Assembly (NCBI GenBank): GCA_034231615.1
Contig: CM067307.1
Span: 5,070,647 to 5,134,646, forward strand
Direction of reading: 5' to 3'
Length of the DNA stretch: 64,000 bases
From: Meghimatium bilineatum
Lineage: Eukaryota > Mollusca > Gastropoda > Stylommatophora > Philomycidae
A program made the translations under genes and the position numbers. Below the pieces are notes generated by a model. It saw nothing but the letters and a program-made list of their open reading frames with translations, searched no databases and was not told where the DNA came from. Each line of letters begins with the position of its first letter. Position 1 is the stretch's first letter. Positions 1-11,000 of the stretch are shown in pieces.

Positions 1-224
1 TGGTCATTTATTGCTAGATCGTGTGATACAGTCGTTGCTGAGTGCGGCGGAGCTTACATAGCAACTATATTCAGTATTAGGATGGAAATTTAGGCCGATA
101 CGCCTGTGCTCAATTGATTCTCTGGGACATCATTTTCTCGAGCATTATCTGTGTCCGACTCCAGGTCCATGCTCCAAAAGATCTACAATGACCGATGTCG
201 GTATGAATGGACGATATCTAAAGT

Positions 225-545
225 CATATCCAACCCCTGGGATGTCACATATCCAACCCCTGGGATGTCACATATCCAACCCCTGGGATGTCACATATCC
301 AACCCCTGGGATGTCACATATCCAACCCCGGGATGTCACATATCCAACCCCTGGGATGTCACATATCCAACCCCTGGGATGTCACATATCCAACCCCTGG
401 GATGTCACATATCCAACTCCTGGGATGTCACATATCCAACCCCTGGGATGTCACATATCCAACCCCTGGGATGTCACATATCCATCCCCTGAGATGTCAA
501 ATACCAACCTCTGGGATGTCACATATCCAACCCCTGGGATGTCAC
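225..545. repeat. 23-bp minisatellite, about 14 copies
   Basis: Tandem units built on CCTGGGATGTCACATATCC. One unit lacks a base pair or two, and the last units are diverged. All frames stay partly open because of the repeat, so the predicted peptides here are not genes. Confidence 0.95.
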
Positions 546-640
546 AAGGATCTACTGTCTAGAACATTCCTGGGATGTCACAAGGATCTACTGTCTAGAA
601 CATTCCTGGGATGTCACAAGGATCTACTGTCTAGAACATT
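545..640. repeat. 36-bp tandem repeat, 3 copies, sharing a core with the preceding array
   Basis: Three units contain GGATCTACTGTCTAGAAC followed by the same TGGGATGTCAC core as the 23-bp array on its left. The shared core suggests the longer unit arose from the shorter one by capture of flanking sequence. Confidence 0.9.
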
Positions 641-650
641 CCACTGTGCG

Positions 651-1565
651 TAGTAATGAAAGAGCGGACAGGTTCGCACTGACGGAACCAAAATATGTGT
701 TGACAATGCAGCAGATTGACGGGAGAGTTAGGACACTGTCCTTTGTACATGGTGTCTTGATATACAGAAAGAGAATGGTCAGAACAGAAACTGTCGGATA
801 ACTGCAGTATGAATTAGACCACATCGCCTCCTGGAGTGATGATAACTGCAGTATGAATTAGACCACATCGCCTCCTGGAGTGATGATTCCGGGACAATGA
901 CCAATCAAAAGAAGGTAGTGATGACGTGGTTCTCTCCTAACAATCACATCGTAAAGTCTGTGACACCGACGGTGGAAGTGAGAGGGCACAATGTTATCAG
1001 GATCTTATCTTTACAATACCTGGGCCTGCTGTTTGATCGCAACCTGTGCTTTCAGGAATACGCTGATCATGATATTACAGGAGGAAAATCGAGGTCTTTC
1101 AGCCCTGAGAGTGACGCAGCGGCTAATACTGAATAACCACAGCTCGTAAAAATATTAGAGACACTTGTCCCCCCTGTCATTTCATATACAGGCGCCACTA
1201 TCACAAATATTGAGAGACTGGAAATAATTCACAACGAAGCGATGCGGACCATCATTGGTAGGACCAGGGAAAAACCCTGTGTGGCTATGGGGTTCCTCTG
1301 TAAATTTCTGAGCATATTTCACAGAATTGATATGTGGCATGCCCATGCATACCCCAGAGTGAATCCTGACAGACCAACCACTACACAGTGAGCTCGCTCG
1401 GGTGAAGAGAATAGGCACAATAGAGGCAAATCGTGGATAGATCGCACAGATGATACCATTAACCAGATTTCCGTCCCAGAAGACATTACTCCCGTCGGCG
1501 AGAAATGGATACCTATTCCTATATCATTTCAGGAGGCAGTCAAGCGTCATTACACTCAATGATGA
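651..1565 (+). mobile_element. Decayed Ingi/I-type LINE fragment (RT to C-terminal region)
   Basis: Translated in shifting frames, this stretch follows the intact LINE at 50086-54016. It has an NERAD-like RNase H piece at the start, then the region downstream of the RT YADD box (ELD...SW, then VMTWFSPNNHIVKS and LGLLFD), then the thumb/connection part with IERLE and AMRTII. Several stops and frameshifts make it a pseudogene. It ends near 1565 in TGATGATGATG rather than the TAAC tail of the other copies, so it is an older or different subfamily. The order of pieces suggests internal deletion or rearrangement. Confidence 0.75.
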
Positions 1566-1966
1566 TGATGTTCGTCAGTCGTGATCGACGATGACCAAAA
1601 ACTCAACCATAATAATAAATAGTTAAAAGTTCTGATATAACGATATTGGACAAGCGTTTGCGATTGAAAGAAGCGTACCGACATAAGAGACTTTGTGTTT
1701 AACCTACTAGAACACGTCCAAAATATGACAATGTATATTTAATGGTACATAAATGTGGAATAAATCAAGGTTATGATAATATCGAAAAGAATCAGGTAAG
1801 TATTTGAAAACAGCAAGAGGGCAGACGGAAAAAATTCAGACCTGGAATAGAATCCCTTACCTTGGAGGCTTTCCATAAATCATGTCAACACTAATTGTGA
1901 AATTTTTGGCCCACTCCATCTCGACAACATCAGTCAAAATTTTGCACACATACGTCTTTAGATATA
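1566..1966. other. Unassigned interval with two opposing candidate exons
   Basis: On the plus strand an open stretch ends at a strong donor, GAATCAG|gtaagtatt, near 1795. On the minus strand an open stretch of about 31 codons, including MEWAKNFTISVDMIYGKPP, ends at AAG|gtaagg near 1860. Neither peptide is recognised. The minus-strand candidate lies beyond the 3' end of the TNF gene and would belong to another gene. Both may be chance. Confidence 0.25.
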
Positions 1967-2437
1967 CTCACTTTAACACATCAAAGTTGATGGGATAGTA
2001 ACCTGCTCACTTTAACAAATGAAAGTTGATGGGATAGTAACCTGCTCACTTTAACAAATGAAAGTTGATGGGATAGTAACCTGCTCACTTTAACAAATGA
2101 AAGTTGATGGGATAGTAACCTGCTCACTTTAACAAATGAAAGTTGATGGGATAGTAACCTGCTCACTTTAACAAATGAAAGTTGATGGGATAGTAACCTG
2201 CTCACTTTAACACATCAAAGTTGATGGGATAGCAACCTGCTCACTTTAACAAATGAAAGTTGATGGGATAGTAACCTGCTCACTTTAACAAATGAAAGTT
2301 GATGGGATAGCAACCTGCTCACTTTAACAAATGAAAGTTGATGGGATAGTAACCTGCTCACTTTAACAAATGTACGTTGCTGGGATAGCAAACTACTTAC
2401 TTGAAAAAATGTACGTTGCTGGGATAGCAAACTACTC
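1967..2437. repeat. 39-bp minisatellite, about 12 copies
   Basis: Units carry CTCACTTTAACAAATGAAAG and TTGATGGGATAGTAACCTG. The last two units diverge (TGTACGTTGCTGGGATAG). The array abuts the minus-strand candidate exon ending at 1860. Confidence 0.95.
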
Positions 2438-2727
2438 CGTTTCAAAGAAAACAAATATGGATTAACGATGATACATGGACTAAGATCCAAGAAAGAAAAC
2501 AGGTAAAGTTAAATCTATTGTTGTCAAAAACTCCTTCAACTTATGAAAACAACAATCAATAATTTAAAAAAACTGGATAAAGAAGTAAAATATCAAACGA
2601 GAAGAGGTAAGAGAAACTACATAATAAACCTGACCAATAGCGACTGAAACGGCATCATACAGAGGAAACAACAGGGATTTGTTTCGTATACAACGTCTGT
2701 GAAAGTTAATTTTTTTAATTCTCTCCA

Positions 2728-3208
2728 ACAATCCTGCAGGGCAAAATAGAAGGTGTAAGGAGAAGAGGTGGTGAACATAAAATCTGGACTGATAATTTTG
2801 AAGGCTGTATATATATATGTTCTAAGTAAAACAGCGGCAAAGAAGATCAACGCCTTCGGGCTGAAATGCTACAGAAATATACTTAGAATATCATGGAAGG
2901 ATAAAATCAGAAACTCAGATATTATAAACACACTGAATATTCCAGAGTGTTGGTTACTAAACACAATAACAAAAAGAAATCTACGCCTGTTTGGTCATAT
3001 AAAGAGACATAACTGTTTAGAAAGACAAATAATGGAGGGAAGAGTACCTGGGAAAAAGGAGAAGGGGCAGACCAAGAAGACGATGGACTGACGACATTAA
3101 AGATAATATGAATACATCGCTAGAAAATGCAAGCCACATCGCCCAAGACAGAGAGAGGTTCAGAGAGTTCGTTGGGAAGACAACGTTCTGGAAGGAATAC
3201 GTCACATG
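2728..3208 (+). mobile_element. RTE-like LINE C-terminal fragment, frameshifted
   Basis: From about 2820 the sequence is nearly identical to 55408-55798. It encodes SKTAAKKINAF, FGHIKRHNCLERQIMEGR and the end of the pol ORF, stopping after GTCACATGA. An extra A in the run GGGAAAAAGG near 3052 shifts the frame relative to the 55-kb copy and truncates the ORF at 3091. The short piece at 2728-2815 (KIEGVRRRG, WTDNFE) resembles a C-terminal end of a related LINE fused in front. No upstream RT core is present, so this is a 5'-truncated dead copy. Confidence 0.85.
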
Positions 3209-3209
3209 A

Positions 3210-3713
3210 CATATATATAAATGTCTCCACATTGTAACATGAGCTCAGAAATTATTTTGGTGGAAGATTACAGAATGTCACCACCAGTATTTATAATGTT
3301 CTTATTAGGACGAAGATGATGATGACTGGAAATTGCAATGTTTACGTTTATTACAAATTTACAAGAATGTCAATAATAATATAATTTCATAAAAATTCAA
3401 CTCCTAATTTTACATCTTCTTGCATATAATTTCTACACAACAAACGAAAAATATTACATTCGAAATATTTCATTTTTACCAATGTGACAACAAATAAACG
3501 TCACGCCTAAACCAACAATTACTGTAAAATTTCTTTTTCACATAATATAAAAGTATTGCGATATTAAAAAACGATATTCATAGCAACTGCTGCGATAAAT
3601 CCATTTAGTATAGATAATAATTAATCATACATAATTAACGTGGTTATGAAATAATCAACTCATGCAAAATATGAAGCACATACGTTCAGTAATTACGGAG
3701 ACAATGGCGACGT
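3210..3713. other. AT-rich interval, nothing recognised
   Basis: No coding signal, tandem repeat or homology to other parts of the window was seen. Confidence 0.5.
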
Positions 3714-3926
3714 TCAACTAGTGGTGTATGAACTATAGTATATTTTTACTGTGTTGCTAATATTATCCGTATAAATTATAAACAATAATGGATATAGGGC
3801 AGACCCATCAAAGCTAGATTTTCTAATTTTCTTATGTCCTTGCATAATACCTAGAGCACATTTCTCAACATTTATAATCCCTACTGGTTTTCTGAAACTG
3901 TCGTAGTTCCATCCTTGAATGAACAC
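3714..3926 (-). pseudogene. Non-LTR reverse transcriptase fragment (Jockey/CR1-like)
   Basis: The minus-strand peptide contains SALYPLLFIIYTDNIS, matching the usual RT block QGS.LGPLLF.IY.NDI. About 70 residues are preserved with no flanking RT motifs. The block differs from the RT of the Ingi-like and RTE-like elements in this window, so a third LINE type is implied. Confidence 0.6.
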
Positions 3927-4007
3927 GTAAAATATATATTTTTAAATCATTATTAATACATCTTCAGAATTTATGACTCCTTTTAAACACACGATTTCTC
4001 ATAAAAT

Positions 4008-4087
4008 TTATCACTAAATTTATCACACAATTTATCACTAAATGTATCACACAATGTATCACACAATATATCACACAATATATCACT
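4008..4087. repeat. Short 11-14 bp tandem repeat
   Basis: Repeated TTTATCAC(TA)A / ATGTATCACACA units with length variation. Confidence 0.7.
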
Positions 4088-4165
4088 AAGAACTATACAG
4101 TGTACTATAAGGTTAATCTTCACGCTATCATTGCTAATTCTTGGGCACACATTTTTTATAACATC

Positions 4166-4345
4166 TAGGCACCAGGCTGTAACGTTCTAACATATACTAG
4201 GCTGTAAAGTTGTAACATCTAGGCACCAGGCTGTAACGTTCTAACATATACTAGGCTGTAAAGTTGTAACATCTAGGTACCAGGCTGTAACGTTCTAACA
4301 TATACTAGGCTGTAAAGTTGTAACATCTAGGCACCAGGCTGTAAC
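4166..4345. repeat. 54-bp minisatellite, 3.4 copies
   Basis: Unit carries CATCTAGGCACCAGGCTGTA and ACATATACTAGGCTGTAAAG. The two halves share AGGCTGTAA, so the unit is itself an old dimer. Confidence 0.92.
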
Positions 4346-4562
4346 AAGCATGGTTTGTTTTCCAGTACAATAACTGTGGCCCTTGTCTTGTATCGATTCT
4401 TTGCAAAAATATAAATTAAAAAAATAATTTTTCAAGTTATAAAATCAACTCAGAAAACGACATAATGCATGCTTGTGGTTTGGTGCAAACATCAATCTTG
4501 CATATCCACATAAGTCTAATTTATAATGTTGTTTTATTTAGTGTTTGCATTTTGCTGGTCTT

Positions 4563-4815
4563 TGAACAAGTGGTGAACTAGAGGAGATGTCTACCCGAAT
4601 CAGTGCCTGCTTGAACATATATAGAGTAAGTAATTCTCTAGAACAAGTGGTGAACTAGGGGAGATGTCTACCCGAATCAGTGCCTGCTTGAACAAGTGGT
4701 GAACTAGAGGAGATGTCTACCCGAATCAGTGCCTGCTTGAACAAGTGGTGAACTAGAGGAGATGTCTACCCGAATCAGTGCCTGCTTGAACATATATAGA
4801 GTAAGTAATTCTCTT
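4563..4815. repeat. 49-bp tandem repeat with a larger outer duplication
   Basis: Four units contain GGTGAACTAGAGGAGATGTC and CCGAATCAGTGCCTGCTTGA. The phrase CATATATAGAGTAAGTAATT occurs after the first and last units, showing that a larger block was duplicated as well. Confidence 0.9.
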
Positions 4816-5204
4816 GGATATGAATTCCACCATTTTTATTTATGAAAATAAAAACATAGTCTTTATAACAAGTAACTTTGACATCGAAATACAAGAAAGA
4901 TATATAGCAAAATATAGCACAGAAATATGGATAGTTCTTTACTGTTTTAGTGGTCTGTCAGCTCCTGCCCTAAGATTCAGTCAGAAATAAGGATGGTTAT
5001 TTACTGTTTTAGTGGTGTGTCACTTTACTTCAATCAAAATCATGATTGCTTCCTTACTGATCTAATAGCTCTGAACAACTGCTCTTTGACTCAATCAGAA
5101 CCACCAATACCATCCATTCAACTATTTTAGTACGATACTAGTATCGAAATATGTGCTGCCATACACGATTACTGTTATTTTTCTTGCAGCGTATCTAGCT
5201 AAGA
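4816..5204. other. Non-coding interval with a loose internal duplication
   Basis: TTTACTGTTTTAGTGGT occurs twice (near 4938 and 5000) followed by GTGTCA/CTGTCA. No coding signal was found. Confidence 0.5.
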
Positions 5205-5276
5205 TAGTCTGATATTATTTCATCATACACAGATATAGATATGTTTCAAGTCAACGAAGGAACAAGAAGAAGAAGA
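5205..5276 (+). mobile_element. LINE 3' tail fragment with (GAA)n end
   Basis: CAGATATAGATATGTTTCAA followed by a GAA run matches the end of the LINE at 29080-29815 (CAGATATAGACATGTTTCAA). Only the tail is present. Confidence 0.65.
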
Positions 5277-5439
5277 AAAATATCATCAGATTTCCCTGAT
5301 CCTGCACTATGGGTCTGTGCTTGTAATGTACTTTCTAATTCCAGATACAGAAACAAGACTGAAAATAACTTGATAAAATTGAATCTTAATTTCACAAGAA
5401 GAGATTCTATGTTTGTTTGTGTGTGTGAGTGTGTGCGTT

Positions 5440-5515
5440 ATGTGATATATTATTTCCAGAACGAAGTCTTCCTTATGAATCTCATGAAATCTCCGCTGTT
5501 CTAAGAACTATATCG
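5440..5515 (-). mobile_element. RTE-like LINE 3' end, short remnant
   Basis: The reverse complement encodes the final residues seen in the 55-kb copy: RF..FI.KT.FW followed by the terminal ATATCACAT. Confidence 0.7.
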
Positions 5516-5540
5516 TCAAACGTAATAAAATTCATACTGT

Positions 5541-5695
5541 CATATTGTTGTAGACTTTCACGTGATTGGTATCATATTGTTGTAGACGTTCATGTAATTG
5601 GTATCATATTGTTGTAGACGTTCATGTAATTGGTATCATATTGTTGTAGACGTTCATGTAATTGGTATCATATTGTTGTAGACTTTCATGTGATT
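5541..5695. repeat. 32-bp minisatellite, 5 copies
   Basis: Unit carries TTGTAGACGTTCATGTAATT followed by GGTATCATATTG. Confidence 0.93.
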
Positions 5696-5884
5696 TGATT
5701 TAAGCAAATATAATTATGGAATAGCTATTAAATACAAAGATAGGTTTCATATCGTTTGGGGGAAGAGGGAGGTAAGGTGGGTATGTAAAATAAATCCCCT
5801 ATCCTAAATACCCATAGGAGACACGAGCTTCATAGCTTCTAATTCCCGAGGATCCAAACAAAAACATATCAAACCTATTTTCAA

Positions 5885-6300
5885 CTGTTAGTTAGTTAGT
5901 CGTCGGATACATCACTGCAAACTGGACATTTCAATAGTTGCTCCGATCTTTCCCTCAGTGTATCCGCCATTACACTTCTGCTGACAGTACCAGTCCTCTG
6001 CTGGTTGAGCATCATTCTTCTGCGACCTTCAAAATGCTCACTTCTAGCAACACCGCATTTCAAACCCTGATCTTTAATCCTGAACATTGAAAAGGAATCA
6101 TCATCCACACTAGTCTCACTCTCACGTTCTATATCTCTTATGGAGTTCAAAACGTAAGCTCGATCCATTGCCCTATCGCCCTGTGCCACAATCGCGCATG
6201 ATGGCAGTTCATCTGCTCTTTCATTGCCTCGAACACCTACATGTCCCAGCACAAAAATAAATGTAGATACTTTCAAACTCGTCTTTAATATTGTAATACT
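5885..6300 (-). mobile_element. Ingi/I-type LINE 3' fragment (RNase H and C-terminus)
   Basis: On the minus strand this reads HVGVRGNERADEL (RNase H C-terminal motif), then DRAYVLNSIRDIERESETSV and the C-terminal NQQRTGTVSRSVMADTLRER, ending CPVCSD. It closely follows the full LINE at 50 kb. It ends in three GTTA units at 5888-5900, the reverse complement of the TAAC tail. It is 5'-truncated near 6300. Confidence 0.9.
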
Positions 6301-6364
6301 GCATAAACGAACACACATTTTCTATCTAACAATTGTCTTTTCTCTGCTTTTGCTGTAAGACTCC

Positions 6365-7090
6365 GCAGGATTGAATGACTATTAGTTTTCAGGCCACGGC
6401 ACGTTTGGTCGTTTGATATGCAGTAATATTGTCACGTTTCAATACGTTGGTAACTCTTTCAATCCACCTTCTTCTTGGTCTTTCTCTGTATCTTGTTTCC
6501 ATTCTCATGTTGTAACCTCTTGCATCTGGCTAATATGTGCTCATTCTCATTCAGTGGCCGAACCATTTCAGTCTGTGTTTCATTATATTTGACCACAGTT
6601 ATTGTTGGAACACATCAAAAGACAAAATAACAAGTGGTTTTCACACGCTTCCAGACTACCGACAGATAGCATGCCATAAATGGCAATTACACAGACATAA
6701 CGGCTATAAAGCCAGAGGCAGACCATGTAAAAGATGGATCACAGAAATCAAAGAAGCCACAGGAACAAGCTTACAAAAAGAACACAAGAAGGCCATCTCC
6801 AGAGAACTCTTCCACCCCTGACGCCGCAAAGCAAACAAGGGGCACAGCGTATAGATAGATAGATAGATAGATAGACAGACGTTATTCCAACAGTTCTTGT
6901 AATCTCTTCATTCCTCAAATGATCTCTTCTTGTTCCATTTTCTTTTCTTAGACACCTCATTTCACATTTCAAAAGCAAGAGCTTTTTCTCTTGCCTAGTT
7001 AGTGTCCATGTCTGACATTGATAATACAATGTTGGTATGAAGAATGAATTTATGAGTTCACACCTTTTCAACGTATAAATATAATGTGGC
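6365..7090 (-). mobile_element. RTE-like LINE fragment split by a second LINE insertion
   Basis: Minus strand: the part from 7090 to about 6885 reads FFIPTLYYQCQTWTLT and CEMRCLRKENGTRRDHLRN; the part from 6600 to 6365 continues with RLKWFGH, then RERPRRRWIERVTNVLKRD. Between them lies a plus-strand LINE end (6600-6875). The two halves are collinear with intact relatives, so this is one copy interrupted by a later insertion. Confidence 0.75.
6600..6875 (+). mobile_element. RTE-like LINE C-terminal end with (GATA)n tail, nested
   Basis: Plus strand reads KWFSHASRLPTDSMP and then KARGRPCKRWITEIKEATG to a stop after ELFHP. The 3' end runs into six GATA units near 6853-6878. It belongs to a different RTE subfamily from its host copy. 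Confidence 0.75.
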
Positions 7091-7189
7091 AAATTTTATA
7101 GAGGTTTATAAGATCGAGTGAATAAACATGAAAGCATGTAATGGCTCACTATCTCTATAAGAGCAATGTAAATTGTCATTACCTTATTG

Positions 7190-7302
7190 TCATTGAAGCA
7201 TAATAATTCCTATGTACGATGGTTCATTGATGAACAAAGCCTGATCTTTCTCATTGATAAAAACCTGGATGAAATCTCCCGTCTTCAGTAAAAACACACC
7301 CC
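7190..7302 (-). CDS. TNF ligand exon: C-terminal part of TNF homology domain, with stop
   Basis: Acceptor TTTTCCTAAAG|GG. The exon starts in phase with the G left by the previous exon, so the junction reads T-G-G-V-F. It encodes GVFLLKTGDFIQVFIN, then ALFINEPSYIGIIMLQ and TGA at 7190-7192. The pattern GGVF.L..GD..V......YIG..L is the last three strands of TNF/C1q-fold cytokines. The length (36 residues) fits the family's last segment. Confidence 0.88.
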
Positions 7303-7985
7303 CTTTAGGAAAATATTGTTAGAGAAATGTACATCATAGTTATCAAAATTTATCTAGTGAAGTGGAATAGAGAAGATTCAGGACAGTCTAGTGAAGTGGA
7401 ATAGAAGATTCAGGACAGTCTAGTGAAGTGGAATAGAGAAGATTCAGGACAGTCTAGTGAAGTGGAATAGAGAATATTCTGGACAGTCTAGTGAAGTGGA
7501 ATAGAGAAGATTCTGGACAGTCTAGTGAAGTGGAATAGAGAATATTCTGGACAGTCTAGTGAAGTGAAATATAGAATATTCAACAATAGAACTGATATCT
7601 AACACTAGCGATAGAGAATTGTGATGATTCAGGATTGCGAACTCCAACTGTCATGATATTTTGCTGAATGGCGACATGTGATAGACTGACATTACTTGTG
7701 TAAAATTATAAACAAATATATAATAGGTAAATAACCTGTAAAAGTGGATTTGTAATCAACATTACAGTTTTGACAAATTGTATGTCCAGACTGTAGAAGT
7801 ACTCCAGTTTTAGCTGCGGAATTTGGCCGCGTGCGATGGACATAGTTGAACCACTTCTGGTAGATACATGAAAAATAAAGATTAATTAAACATACTAATA
7901 ATAAAAATAAATTTTATTAAACACAGTAATTAAAATAAAGATGAATATAAAGATTTTCAATATAAAATTATTAATTATTCTAATT

Positions 7986-8023
<38 letters not shown>

Positions 8024-11000
8024 ATAACTAGTGGTAAAATAAATATTGAGTAAACAAAATTGATAGCATTAAAAAATTGGTAGAAATATGGAGGTAGCCA
8101 GCATTTTTTAGCTGTAGTGATTTTCTTGGCAATGTTATACGTTCAGTAGTTTCCATAGCTTTCGTGTCAATGTTATATGTTCTGTAGTTTCCATAGTTTT
8201 CTGAAATTTTCCGAATGTATAATATGATTCGAATCCGGTACCTTGGCCGACACAGACGCGTTCTATACGATACCGCCACAGAGCTGGACATGAGTCAACG
8301 TAATAATATTTTAAAACCATAACAGTAAGGAAAATCGTTAATAGATAACAGCTGTAGTTAAACTGTAATCTAACAGGTGAAACAAGTAAACTGTAATCAA
8401 ACAGGTGAAACAAGTAAACTGTAATCTAACAAGTGAAACAAGTAAACTGTAATCTAACAGGTGAAACAAGTAAACTGTAATCTAACAGGTGAAACAAGTA
8501 AACTGTAATCTAACAGGTGAAACAAGTAAACTGTAATCTAACAAGTGAAACAAGTAAACTGTAACCTAACAGGTGAAACAAGTAAACTGTAACCTAACAG
8601 GTGAAACAAGTAAACTGTAATCTAACAGGTCAAACAAGTAAACTGTAATCCAACAGGTGAAACAAGTAAACTGTAATCCAACAGGTGAAATAAGTAAAGT
8701 GTAATCAAACAGGTGAAACAGGTAAACTGTAATCCAACAGGTGAAACAAGTAAACTGTAATCAAACAGGTGAAACAAGTAAACTGTAATCAAACAGGTGA
8801 AACAAGTAAACTGTAATCAAACAGGTGAAACAAGTAAACTGTAATCAAACAGGTTGGTTGGTTGCTGATCCAGCGATCCATGGGCTCATGCCCTTTGACC
8901 TAATGCCATTAAATGGCATTATAATGCTGGGAAGTAATCAAACAGGTGAAACTAGGAAAAGGGTTATACAAGTTTGCATATCACTGGTAACACAAATATA
9001 AACACACACAAATCGACGTTTCGACCAAAAGATCTTTATTAAGAATTATATAACACATGATAAGTACAAAATGGTAGCCATCTGTTGCTATGACGATGGA
9101 GACGCTATACAACGACAAAAAAATCAAGCATCCGCTACCGTGGTTAACCTTTTAAAATGGTGACCAGTGGGTAGGTAGACCCTACAGGAACCAGCTTTCT
9201 TGTACGGCTGGCCTTATATACTATCAGTATGGTTATTGATGCCCACAATTTCTTTGTTTAATCTTATATATTTTTTTGTGAAAAATCAGATCTTACATTA
9301 AATTTAATGTTGCATAATTTATCAGATTTCTCAACAAAGATCTAAATAATCAAACACTAGCGCAGGGATTGCCACAAAAAATGTTTATATATATAATATT
9401 ACAGTTGTCATAGGACATATTTGGACAAGATATACGTTTGTTGTTAGGGTAACATTGTAACAATTGACAATTATTGTAGTAAAAGCTGGGGACAGACCGT
9501 CATATCAAAACAAAGAACCAAACTACCACATATGAAACAATAATCTAAATAAGGAATCTGAATTCTCAAACTATATTCATCATCATCACGTGACATATTC
9601 TTTCCAGAACGTGGTCCTTCTTTTGGATTCTATGACCCACTTCGCGAATCTTGGTGAGTTGACCTATCGCTGCTAGAGACATGTTTAAGCAATTTGACAT
9701 ATCACTGCGCTATCGTCGTTTTGCGAACCCTCTTCCGCTGTTGTCATTAACTCTGCCTTCATATATTAATGTTTCCACGCTGTTATGTCTCTTTATACAG
9801 CTTGTTATGTGTTTTCACACAGCTTTCTTGTTAAGATGTTAAGATGCTACAGAACACAAACATAGAAGAACCGGCGACGATTCTCAATTCCATTATTTGT
9901 AGCAAAAATACCAAAAAACCTACCAGATTCCCTGGATGACTTCTCGGCTTGGAAACATGCTGTCTGTATGATAGGCTTATGTACACAAAATAGTATCCAG
10001 TATACTCGATCAGTAATCCATCATCCATTATTGTTATACCTGTGGCATGTTCGGTAACGTTCTCAAAGTTCTCAGTAAACCTTAAAGTGTTGCTAGTATA
10101 TGTACGTCTACCTGTTGGAAAGAAAATCCAATCAAACTCGTCGTCCAAACTGGCAAAGTTGTTATACGGGATTCATATCAGGTCTGTTTGTAAGACAATC
10201 CATTCTATTGGACTATTTGCTGTATATTCCATTCTATTGGACTAATTGCTGGCCAATCCATTATATTGGACTATTTGCAGTATAGTCCATTCTATTGGAC
10301 TATTTGCAGTATATTCCATTCTATTGGACTAATTGCTTGCCAATCCATTCTATTGGACTATTTGCAGTATAGTCCATTCTATTGGACTATTTGCAGTATA
10401 GTCCATTCTATTGGACTATTTGCAGTATATTCCATTCTATTGGACTATTTGCAGTATAGTCCATTCTATTGGACTATTTGCAGTATATTCCATTCTATTG
10501 GACTAATTGCTTGCCAATCCATTCTATTGAACTATTTGCAGTATAGTCCATTCTATTGGACTATTTGCAGTATATTCCATTCTATTGGACTATTTGCAGT
10601 ATATTCCATTCTATTGGACTATTTGCAGTATATTCCATTCTATTGGACTAATTGCTTGCCAATCCATTCTATTGGACTATTTGCAGTATAGTCCATTCTA
10701 TTGGACTATTTGCAGTATATTCCATTCTATTGGACTAATTGCTTGCCAATCCATTCTATTGGACTATTTGCAGTATAGTCCATTCTATTGGACTATTTGC
10801 AGTATATTCCATTCTATTGGACTATTTGCAGTATAGTCCATTCTATTGGACTATTTGCAGTATATTCCATTCTATTGGACTAATTGCTTGCCAATCCATT
10901 CTATTGGACTATTTGCAGTATAGTCCATTCTATTGGACTATTTGCAGTATATTCCATTCTATTGGACTATTTGCAGTATATTCCATTCTATTGGACTAAT

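Noticed and set aside
225..545. Possible CRISPR-like array
   Set aside because: Units are contiguous without unique spacers; it is a simple minisatellite in eukaryotic DNA.
10112..10149. Extension of the first TNF-domain exon to an acceptor at 10150
   Set aside because: The extra codons read as Tc1 transposase (PDMNPV...FGRRV) in another frame, and the nearer acceptor at 10112 fits the upstream exon's phase.
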